Positions 34,601 through 44,500 of a stretch of DNA of 64,000 nt are shown here, in pieces (position 1 is the first letter of the stretch; every line of letters begins with the position of its first letter). The notes beneath the pieces were generated by a model. That model was not told where the DNA came from. It saw only the letters and a list, made by a program, of their open reading frames with translations, and made no database searches. The position numbers and the translations under genes were made by a program. Origin of the DNA: Silurus meridionalis (lineage: Eukaryota; Chordata; Actinopteri; Siluriformes; Siluridae); the NCBI RefSeq assembly GCF_014805685.1, contig NC_060906.1, forward strand, positions 6,540,060 through 6,604,059. Reading direction: 5' to 3'.

Positions 34601-37600
34601 CCCCCACAGAGCCTTTAAGTCAGGAGCCCACCTCCATGATGATGGAGGCTACACCTAGCACGTCACAGATGGAAAGACCTTCCACATCCACATCTGTGTT
34701 TGGAACAGGTGATCATTAATGCCAGATCAGTGCTTTAATGCTGTATGGATTTAAGAGCAGTGCAGCGGTTAGCATCGCTCCCCGGTTCAGTTCTGAGCTT
34801 GGACTGCAGTCGTCTTCTGGTATTTGTGTGGAAGCTGAGATCCACTTCATGTTCTCAGGATTCGGTGTATATTAAAGTACAAACCTGTATTTCACTGCCT
34901 TGTGTTAATGAGGCATGTGACTAGGGGTGTATGATGATATCGTAATTATTTTAACAATGTGTGATTTGACATTATTGAGTAAATCGCAAATCCCAAACAA
35001 AATGATTCGCTTATCAGTGACTTACTGGTGGTTGTAATTTCACATTTAAAGTCTCTTTCAAGACTCTTTCAAGTTGCATTTCAAAAGATGAATTTTGTTG
35101 ATACTGATTAGATTTGCTTGGTAACAGCCAAAATGTTTTATTAATCTAAATGATTGAATGTAAGACTTTGACTCAAAGATGATCCTGTGAACTGACACCA
35201 TCCACAGAATATGAAAAATGTAAAATAATTTCAGGAGTCAGCTGTCCACGATTGTTCTTAAGGTACCAGCACAATGATGCACTCAGCACAATATCATCTG
35301 ATCATCGTTATCAATAAAATCCAAAAGAATTTTATATATATATTTTTTGTCAATATCGCACACCCCTAGATGCGACTTGATTTAAATGAACCCTTTTGTT
35401 ACCCTTTTTCTGGAGTTCTGTTAGCGTGTTAAATTGTATTTACTCTTCAGTTTCAGCAACGCCTGGAAGCACCATAACCAAGCGGCCTCGAGAAGAGGAA
35501 ATGGACACTGTTGCAGTGGAGCCCGAGCTTCAAGAGGAGCCCACTGAGCCCCCCATCTCCAAAAAGCTGCGTGTGCAGAAAGTGGAGCTTGAGGTGAGAC
35601 TTCCACCAAAAAGACACACAGGTTAAAAAAATCTGATCAGCGCTATCGATATCGGTGCAGTTTCGATCTTTAGTTACATTTCAATGTTTGCTTTTAGATG
35701 GAGATGCTCACTGAGGACAGCACCGAAGCGGAGAGTGTTGTACCAGGAGGAAGCCAGGAAGCAGCTGATGCTGTTGAGGCAAGTTATTTCTTCTTCTTGG
35801 TGCCATCAGTCAAATGAACTTGTACTACAATCGTGACCTTCATAAGAAATGAGAATGTTTTCAGCACAGGTTTAAAACATCGATTAGTGGAATTTTTAAT
35901 TTAAATTCAATAATAAGGGCAAAATAAATATCTGGGTACATATTGGTCACACAAATGATGTTTCATTTATTTGTAGGAGCTGGAAAACTATACCAACCTG
36001 GAAGAGGAGGAGACTGTGGCATCTCAGTCTGTTCCTGTGGAGTTTCTTCTCTCCCAAGTGTCCGACTCGCACAGTCAGGAAGAACCGGACGAATCGGTCA
36101 TAATCATCGAGAGCGATTCGGAGAGCGAGGAAGAACAAGAGGAGGAGACGGATGAAGAGGAGCAGGTGACATGACTTTGTTCCAGTGAATAAGATGTTGG
36201 ACCTCGCAGCTGTCTCGTAATGAATGATTGTAGCTTAACGTGTGTTTTGTTTTTCACGTCTCAGGATTATGAGGAGGAGGAGGATGACGAGGATGATGAA
36301 GACGATGATGAAGGAGGAATCGAGGCGGAAGGAGAAGACAGCAACGAGGGGAGCGGAAATGAAGACCCCACTGAGGGAGGATATGAGGGTGACAATACAG
36401 AGGTAAAAGTCAAACATTTGATTTGTATGTTTTTGTTTTTTTGCTTTGCAAACACCCCCACCCCCCTTCTATTTTGCGCTTTATTAAATACTAAAGACCA
36501 AATGTATAAATATTTTTTTGTTTGTTTTTAATGCACACCTATGTTTCCCCTCTCAGGGTCCTGATGCCACAGACCCCGGTACTGAAACTGAGGAAAGTCT
36601 TTGTGCGACAGACTCCACCCAGTGTGTGTCAAATCCTGCCCCCTGTAAGACACACTAACCCACTTTTGCTGGTCTCTAGATAGGGTCAAAGTGTGATGAT
36701 AATCATTGAATCTTTTTTATTTATTTTTTTTGTTCCCCTCACTATCCACCTCGCAAGTGGCGTTCTCCCCTGAACCAATCACCAGCTCCGTGCCGCGTCC
36801 TCCACCATCACCACGGAGACTCCAGCAGTCTCTGCCTTCTCGTCTCAGCATTCTGGCTCCACCCATGCAAGAGCTAGCTCCACCCTCTCAAGTCCAGGTA
36901 CTTTCGAGTCGTATTTTTTCGTTAGGGGTGTGTGATTTTGGCAAAAAAATAGAAATAAATCTTGTTTTGACCACTATGGGCAGTTGTCTCCTAAAATATC
37001 CTTCTATTCTGTGTGGTGGATTCACCTTTTTCAAATGTTTCAATTGATTTTTACCAAATATTCTGCTTCATATCCTAATTTCTTTGGTGATTCTACATGC
37101 ATTTGAATAAACAGAAGAATTCAGAGAAAGAACGCACTCTAAGCACACACGAGTCTAACCTACTAAACTTCATCACGTGACTTATGCGCATCACGCCTCT
37201 GTAGGTGCGTGTTTGGGTTTTGCGATTTACTCCTTCACTCATTGTTGTCAAATCGCCTGTCGCAAAAATTCACCTCATGATTTTCTCAATTGTAAATAAT
37301 TTTTTTTATGGCTCTATTCCACCAGATTTTATTAACCTGTAAAAAAAAAGAAAACTCTGTAATGATTTGTAATACTGCATTGTGACTGACGAGCCGAATC
37401 TGTCCCACACAGCGCATCCCTGCACGTCGGCAGCCAGTCGGACGAGGACTTCAGCTGACCTCCGGGGTGTCCGGTAGTGCAGTGAGTATTCCAAATTAGT
37501 GCCTGTAGCATAGTTACAGCTTTTGGCTTGACCTTGTGTTCACTCTGCTTTTTATTCTTTCTCCTGCTCTTCCAGCAGCAACAGCAGCACTTTTATGAGG

Positions 37601-38840
37601 AGGATGACCGTATGGTCCCCAGCACCCCCACACTGCCTGCCTCCCATCGTACAGACTGTTTCAGCGAAGCTCTCCAGTAAGAACCAGTATTAACGATGAG
37701 AAATCCAGTCTGGAATCTAGATTTTACTGTAACAAGATACTTCTCAAAAGGTTTTATGACTCAGTTTGTGTCGATTGTTCGTTGCACCAACGCCCACTGT
37801 GTTCCTCTTAAGTTCTTCGCAGGTCGCAGGTGTGCTGCGGTTCGGCTTTGGCCTCTCCGATGACGTCCCACAGACCAGTTCTTCCAACGCAGATCTGGAC
37901 CAGCTGGCTTCACAAGGAGGTATTGCTTAAATCGCCTGCCAGATCAATATAAATCACACCGCACACAACAATTAAATAATTTGGTCTTTAGCACAGAGGT
38001 CCCCAAATTATGGCCCGTTGGCCCAATACAGCCGCCCCCTAATCAATGCCAGAGACATAGTTTGACAATTACAGTTTTTATACGTTTTGCTCATATCTGA
38101 ATTTTGGTATTAATAGAGGTCGAGGCACCGCTGGTTGATTGGTGGAACTGTCAGCTTTTGACAGAAATACATACCGCTGTATTTTCCTGCTTTCCGTCAG
38201 TTGTTATTTATGAGAGCGGCCTCTAGAGTCGGATCAGCAAAGCCGTGTTTGTTTGAACATGCGACGCTGCACAGCACGCTGCACAGAGAGAATTATTATA
38301 TTTATTATTTATAATTCATTCAATATTCACTAATTAGTATATATTAATGTTTATTTCTGTAATAAAATCCATCTAGTATCCATTTAAAAAAAACTTTCTT
38401 ATTTGGCACGAACGATCTGACCCAGCTATCAGTGAAATTGGTAGACCTCTAGTTGTTAATGTATCTTAATTCTTTTTGATTCACCTTCTAACCATATACA
38501 TAAGTTAATGTTTCGTTTTCAGTAGCAGTAAATCTGAAAAAAATGTGTCCCTCATAGAAAAAAGTTTCGAGACCCCTGCTTTAGTACATATGAGTAGGTT
38601 TTATAAGCAGTTTGTTGATGGTGTATTTGTGTGTGCTGTGAAGGGCTTGGCATGTACGACAGTCCCATGTTCCTGCCCACTCATGAGGAATCCGCTGGGG
38701 GACGTAGCGTACCCACCACCCCACTACAGGTGGCTGCTCCAGGTATGTGCACCAGCATCAACCCCCCACCCCTTGTGTCAGGACTAATTTTTTTATTTTT
38801 TATATATTTTTATTATACACATAATGTGTATAATAAATAC

Positions 38841-38911
<71 letters not shown>

Positions 38912-39957
38912 AAATATTGTTTTGTCCTGATTAGTCACTGCATTCTTGGACACACACTCCTCCGAGGTGACCGACCACGCCTCCCAGTCCGTCCCAACAG
39001 TGAGCACGTCTACACCGAGTGTGTGCGTTGTGACTGGGCCCAGCCCGCCGAAGACCGAGACGTCTTGCTCGAGGCAGGGGAGGACGGGTGAGTGTGCACA
39101 TTAGACTCCATGTCCTGGTCTCGGGTCATTATGTTAAAACGCTTTAGCGGTTCTGACTACGATTGCATACACGTAGTGAGGTGAAATCGCATTCAATAAA
39201 ACTGGAATTAATCTTTTTTTTTTTTTTTTTTTTGTCTGAGTTGGAACAATGTGAATTGGTTTTTGAGTTTATTGTAAATTATACAGTGACAGATTTCCTC
39301 GGAACCTCTAAGATTTGGCCCTTATGTAGACTCGAGATGTGGCGGATGGGCTTTTGCGGTGTGAATTATTTTATTTATGACATCAATGCTGTCGGTTAAA
39401 GAGCGAGCAAACTGTGTGTGTTTAGCAGCAGCATTGCAGAGGTAGCTCTGGAGTCTTCTTCACAGCCTGAGGCTGAGGAGCCAGATCAGCCTTCAGATGA
39501 GGCCAGTCTCCCCTCTACCAGCCAGGAGCCTTCGTCCAGCTCCGCAGGTACACGAATGTACACACACTCACTCGTCACACAGAACTTTGCCATGGGATAT
39601 TGTTCAAACACTTTTTTTTTCTTTCTCCTGTTTGGTTTCATTCATTCTCAGACACAAGCAGCACACAGGCTTCTAAAGTCAGGACTGGTTCAGTCAGGCA
39701 GTGGACACGAGGACGGGCCACCAGAGGTTTCGTTAAGAGAGGTACAGCTACTTTCGCCCAATCCTCGCACAAACACAGTCATCTATAAGCACAGCATAAG
39801 GTCAACACAGGTCGTTTTATTCGAAATAATTGCCAAAAGCATCTAGCATACGTTCTATACACTCCGACGCCCGGAACGGCGGTCACAGTGCTTCATCCTG
39901 TCCCTTACTGCAGATGGATCCGGAGTCATGGGAGTGCGAAGGCGCTTTGCCAGATGA
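20117..39957 (+). CDS. tpr: Nucleoprotein TPR (nuclear basket)
   Basis: TPR forms the nuclear-basket filaments of the pore and acts in mRNA export and checkpoint control. About 2,358 residues (human 2,363). It starts [17 protein letters not shown]; the coiled coil runs to about residue 1,630, with an acidic C-terminus peaking at about 1,913-2,021. Exons: 20117-20267, 21537-21641, 21726-21799, 21883-21979, 22115-22218, 22689-22853, 23403-23495, 23567-23647, 23779-23866, 24114-24254, 24342-24445, 24527-24724, 24928-25035, 26187-26416, 26614-26777, 26858-27003, 27970-28118, 28204-28366, 29036-29170, 29242-29382, 29470-29635, 29930-30096, 30316-30468, 30705-31025, 31131-31318, 31412-31559, 31657-31794, 31966-32097, 32395-32525, 32714-32924, 33082-33228, 33356-33554, 33623-33849, 33948-34021, 34116-34312, 34433-34708, 35451-35593, 35698-35778, 35977-36165, 36265-36402, 36557-36644, 36758-36897, 37413-37481, 37576-37676, 37813-37919, 38644-38742, 38935-39087, 39426-39547, 39652-39741, 39914-39957. 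Introns 20 and 38 have GC donors. Exon 47 needs one extra base to keep frame. Confidence 0.97.
20473..21290. mobile_element. Decayed Tc1-like element in tpr intron 1
   Basis: The left end begins CAGTACGAGTCAAAATCTCG after TA, like the terminal repeat of a common fish Tc1 family. The right part (ATTCCATATGTGTTCTTTC and GATGTCCTCAGTATTAATG) matches the sub-terminal region of the same family, but the right inverted repeat itself is missing. The middle is a broken transposase sequence with many stops. Confidence 0.6.
22963..23349. mobile_element. hAT-like MITE copy A (tpr intron 6)
   Basis: The ends pair as TAGAGGTCGGTCGATAT on the left and, in reverse complement, TAGATGTCGGCCGACTCAT on the right. 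The interior has GGCCGCTCTTGTACTGTATA, a segment shared with copies at 27410, 38114 (weaker) and 59414. It has no coding capacity. Confidence 0.65.
25352..25692. repeat. Compound AT/ATAG microsatellite with a telomere-like end
   Basis: (GT)n, (AT)n at about 25380-25436, and mixed ATATAG/GATAGA runs at 25535-25670 lie in tpr intron 13. The block ends in about three TTAGGG-type units (TAGGGTTAGGGTTAGGGTT, 25670-25690). Confidence 0.9.
27410..27710. mobile_element. hAT-like MITE copy B (tpr intron 16)
   Basis: It shares the interior GGCCGCTCTCGTACTGTATA and the following CGCAACCCAGAAAAATGATCGG with the other copies. Its right end reads AATAAATCGGTCACCCTCTG. The left end is worn, so the boundary is approximate. 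Confidence 0.55.
34921..35369. mobile_element. Short inverted-repeat element (MITE) in tpr intron 36
   Basis: A perfect 10-bp terminal inverted pair: CTAGGGGTGT at the left end and ACACCCCTAG at the right. Related sub-terminal words follow (GATATCG against TATCGC). There is no coding capacity. A similar single end (TTAGGGGTGTGTGATTTTGG) occurs in intron 42 near 36923. Confidence 0.6.
37994..38579. mobile_element. hAT-like non-autonomous element in tpr intron 45
   Basis: The left end CAGAGGTCCCCAAATTATGG and the right end, reverse-complemented CAGGGGTCTCGAAACTT, form a degenerate terminal pair typical of hAT elements. It contains a second element at 38114-38451. Confidence 0.55.
38114..38451. 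mobile_element. MITE copy C nested in the intron-45 hAT
   Basis: The ends TAGAGGTCGAGGCACC and, in reverse complement, TAGAGGTCTACCAATTTC define it. Internal GAGAGCGGCCTCTAGAG echoes the shared segment of copies A, B and D in a diverged form. Confidence 0.5.
38843..38906. repeat. (TA)n microsatellite in tpr intron 46
   Basis: About 31 uninterrupted TA units end 29 bp upstream of exon 47. Length variation here could affect the branch-point region of that intron. Confidence 0.95.
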
Positions 39958-40099
39958 AGCTTTCGAGATGCTGCAGTCAGTGTAGTTCCTCCTACAGCAC
40001 TGTTCCAACACGCCCGTACCTCTACAGTTCTGATCATTCTCGAGTTCCATTGAAGCTTTCGTCCTAAACCTACAGCATCCATTTCTTTTATGTGAATAC

Positions 40100-40105
40100 A
40101 ATAAA
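40100..40105 (+). terminator. tpr: tpr polyadenylation signal
   Basis: AATAAA lies 143 bp after the tpr stop codon and is followed by a GT-rich stretch and an A-run. It is the only canonical hexamer before the convergent prg4 gene. Confidence 0.75.
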
Positions 40106-40142
40106 GATGTTTTTTGATAAAAAAAAAAAAAGTTTCGCTTTT

Positions 40143-40148
40143 TTTATT
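40143..40148 (-). terminator. prg4: prg4 polyadenylation signal candidate
   Basis: On the minus strand AATAAA lies about 150 bp after the prg4 stop codon, within a run of AATAAAA-like words that gives several possible hexamers. It sits about 40 bp from the tpr signal on the opposite strand. Confidence 0.5.
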
Positions 40149-40296
40149 TTTATTTTTTATTTAAAACACTGGACAGGAAACTCATACGAGCAAAACAAGC
40201 GGCATACTTCACAAAAACACACAAAACCTTTCTTCTTATACTGCAGCGCCTGAAAGCACTCACAGTGTAGAGTATCTTTGCACTCAGGCTTGAGTT

Positions 40297-41431
40297 TTAT
40301 TTGAATTGACTGGTCTCTTGGCATTTAAACCAACTTTTGGCTGATTTTTGATTTTCTCGTCCAGCTTTGGGAGTGAGAATGACTGGAGTGTTACCTTCCA
40401 GCTTCAGACTGTAGTACTTGGCTGGAAAACAAATGCAAACATTCATGTTAACGGTAGTGAACCATGGCTGAATGTAGAATCTGTATCAGTCACATTTATA
40501 ATAGAAATCATGTAATTGAACTCAAGTATGTTAAAAGTGACCATTTTATCATTTAAAGGGACACTACTGTAGAAATGAAACTTGGATATATTTGTCAATG
40601 TGCAGTTTGTATAGTAGTACAGATTTACTGTCCTCTAAATATAACAGCCATTATGATCTAAATAACTGGCAACTAAAGTGGGTTCACCCTAAAAGAACAT
40701 GTCCAAATTTTGAATATTGTGTGAGCTTCGTTATCCATAACTTTAGTTGGCAGTTATTTAGACGGAAGGTGTCTAATATCCAGCAGATCCACGATGTCAC
40801 GAAAAGGATCCCAGCAACAACCTGTGCAGCTCTGGTGAATTCCATGTCCAGGAGGATTAAAAAGTGCTGGAGCAACAATTCTAATTCTCAAATCCCCAGT
40901 GTGATCTTTACCATGAGGTGCCATGTTGAACATCCAGTGAACAATTGGTGAATCTTAACATCCCTTTTATATATAAATGTGTATATATAAACACAAAGTT
41001 AAAGGGCGAGATTGCTATGTACTGTATTGTTCATGACCAGAGTATATAATCGACTCTCATGACCTCATGTCTCTTAACTGGTGTCAAGTGTAACATTTCC
41101 TACCCCTCCCATCATTGTCACGTTCGAGACCCCAGCTAGACACGATTTCAAGTGAAGGCGTACTTACTGAGGGAGAACACGTAGTATTTGTATCCGTCTC
41201 CTCCCGTGGCTCGTACTGACACAGCTGATGTCACCGTGGAGGGGAAACCTACCCACGTCTTGTTTATGACGATCTCCGCACCCAGCACAGGGACTGCAAA
41301 ATCAAAGTTTGTCCAGCTGTGGTTCATTCAGTTTTTTTTTTCCCAGGCAAAATTAAAGATTGACTCATTCTTCCCATCAGCCTGTGAGGTCAACTAGTTT
41401 TTGTTTTTCTACTTTTTTAAATGTGTTTAAA

Positions 41432-41500
<69 letters not shown>

Positions 41501-44500
41501 ATGGTGAGATTCCTGGAAAAAGCGATTACTTCACTGATTTCCAAGCCATAGTGTGTGTGTACTCTTATCTCTGGTTTATCTTTCACACACTTTCCCCCTC
41601 TGCTCTTTCAGTTCTTCCAAACCTATGAAAAGGTTTTTTTTTTTTTAAGGTTGTTACCTGCTTCCTTTTTGAATCTCTTCTTGACTATAATTGCAGTGGA
41701 CTTGCTGCCACAGTGAGGTGTGTTGAGGTAGGTATACCTTTGAGCCAGTCCTCCTACAGACGAGAACGAGCAGTTCAGAAACGGCTATATCAACTGATAT
41801 TATACAGGGCTAAACACTGTTTTTCCAAACAACCAGTTCATAAAGATACTGATATTCGATATATTCAAATCTAATTAACCTTTTTTGAAGAATAACACCG
41901 ACTCCCTTCTGCTTCTGTACTGCGGCATGGATAAAGCTGCGACAATGCGACCCCCAAGTCCAAATCCCTCACTGATGGGTCTGGGGAAGCCGGTGTCCAT
42001 GAGGTCATTTTCAAACCTCCAGTATTTGTCCCCCTAGTGCAGGGACAACGCATGCAAAATGCTCACAATGGTACAACCGGCCTGTGAATTGCTTGTGTAT
42101 GATTTTTCTCTGATTATTCGTGGCAGTAACAATTACCTTGAAGATGTAGGTCTTGCCCTGGCAGTTACAGCGGGTAAAGACCGTGTCAATAGGAGAAGGG
42201 ATTCCCCAGAAGTCAACGATTGAATGGGCAGGCCCGGCATTCCTTCGGGAGTCCAGCATCCAGAAGTAGTGACCTAGTATACAATAATGAACTTGATCTC
42301 TCACACGGAGTACACTCAAAAAAAATTTAATGTGGCTGCTGTTGGTCTAAAGAATATAACTATGTCTGAATTAAATAATGTACTTAAGTTTGTGTATTAA
42401 AATTAAGAGTCGGGTTGACAAAATTAAAAAATAGTAAAATTTCAGTTTAACACAACTAATTTAAGTAAAACGAATGAAACAGGGTTGTGTTGCTTCTGCA
42501 GTACCGCGCTTTGGTAAACAGGTGGAATAATATCTGCACATGCACAGATGAAAGCAGATTCAACGCAAACTTTTCTGCTCTGTTTTTGATCAGCGCCATT
42601 TAATGGGAATCAATTTAAACAAAGTTCACAATGCAAAAAGAGAAAACATGCAAAGATTTTCCCTTGTTGACACACAGGTTGGTTAATCGCGAATTCTCTC
42701 ATGTTTTGTATATTTTCATGATGTTACCGTGTTCCTCATGTGGGTTTTACATTCATGTTAGTTACGTTCTTGTTTTACGCTTTAATTTAATTTGTTTGTT
42801 AATGTAATTATTTGATTTTATTATTTGATTCTTATTATTAGGGTAATATTAATCTTTGCCATGCTGTTTGTCTGGCAGGAGGACGGCAGTGATCGGATAT
42901 TAGTAGGCAATTTCAGGTACCCTGGTGGTTAGGATGCGGCGCTCTCACCGCTGCGGCCCGGGTTCGATCCCCGATCAGGGAACCAACCCCAGCCACTCTT
43001 AGTGCTGGTCCCAAGCCCAGATAAATGGGGAGGGTTGCGTTAGGAAGAGCATCCAGCATAAAAACTTGCCAAATCAAACATGCGGAGGATCCGCTGTGGC
43101 GACCCATAACGGGAGCAGCTGAAAGAACGTTTAATATTAAAACTAAATTAAGAATGTTAAATTGATTTAACTAAACAACAGTGTAGTAGTCAGAGTTCAT
43201 GTATGTAGACATGTTGGGGATCTGCGTAGCATCTATGAGAGTCATGTGACGCAATACAACATTAGGTTGTGGGTTTTTTTTGTCCAAATCGTGACATTCT
43301 AATAATAATTTCAAGATTCGGACCAAAAAAAAAACCCTGATCTATCGTACTGCATAATGGAATAGAGTTCATGGGAGTCACGTGATAAAAGAACTGATAA
43401 CGGTCTAGAAGTGTAGAGAAGTGAACTGCTCAATTACCCGATACTTTGCTCATTCGTGTCTAGTGGAAAATGAACGAATAACTCTTTGCGACTCCGCGTT
43501 TTTCTGAGTCACATTAAAGATTTGTTCAAGACATCGCAAACTTGATTGCCATTAGTGCTTCAGAAAAACAAATTAAATGGCAAACCTTACTGGAAATGTT
43601 GTACTGACCTCGAAAAACCACGACGGTGCCATTCCTGAGCGTGGTCAAGCCGTTCACTGGAGACCCATGGCAGAGATTAGTGTCGCTGTTGGTGTCTGTG
43701 AAAAGGAAAGCAAAATCTGAGGACATCTGCACGGCAGTAAGATTGCTGCCATTGTGTATGTGAAGAAATCAAAGTATCCTGACCTGCCTGATAATCCTGA
43801 GGATCTTGAAGATTGAGTTTATAGTCTTGTGGTTTAGTTGGAAAAGGGCTTGTTGTCACAGCAGTGGGGGTGCTTTCTATCAAGGTAGGGGGAGTTGGAG
43901 AACCCTTTGTAGAAAGTACGTCCTTTGTATCCTGGTTTCCATTTTGTGTTTCTAATTCTTCAGCACCGCTGGGCTTGTCTGTTAAAACCGTGCCCATTGT
44001 TTCTAAGGTTGTGGTATTACTCTGATGGAACTGAGCCTCTGGTGGACTTTCTGGGTCCTGCGTGTCTTCCGATTGGATGGGTTTGGTAGGTGTAGGATAT
44101 GGATTATCGGCCTGAGCGGTGGGTGACGTGCTGAAATAGTTTGCTGTTGGTGGGGTACTCGGTCTAATCGAGGCGCTCCGAAGACGATCAGTGGGAAGTG
44201 AGGTGCTGTTGGAAAATTCCTCCAGTTCCAAGACGGAGGGAGGGGTTTTTGTTATTTCAAGATAAGCAGGTGCATCAGTGTTTTGGGGTTCTTTGGAGAG
44301 TTCTACATTCTGCTGAGATGCAGGCATGGGGTGTGTTGGGCTCGTGGTCAGGGTAGTCTCTGAGCTGTTAGGAGAAATCTGCTCGGGTTTAAAGTTAACC
44401 TGAGGTAATTCAGGGTCCTCAGTTAAACCTGAAAAATATCACAGAATACACAGTAAGTGGGGAGAAAAAATTAATAAAAGACTTTTGTCTTGTGTTATTG

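Noticed and set aside
42914..42984. tRNA-Glu(CUC) gene
   Set aside because: The D arm is short by about eight bases, the acceptor stem pairs poorly, and a SINE body follows without a Pol III terminator. It is the head of a SINE.
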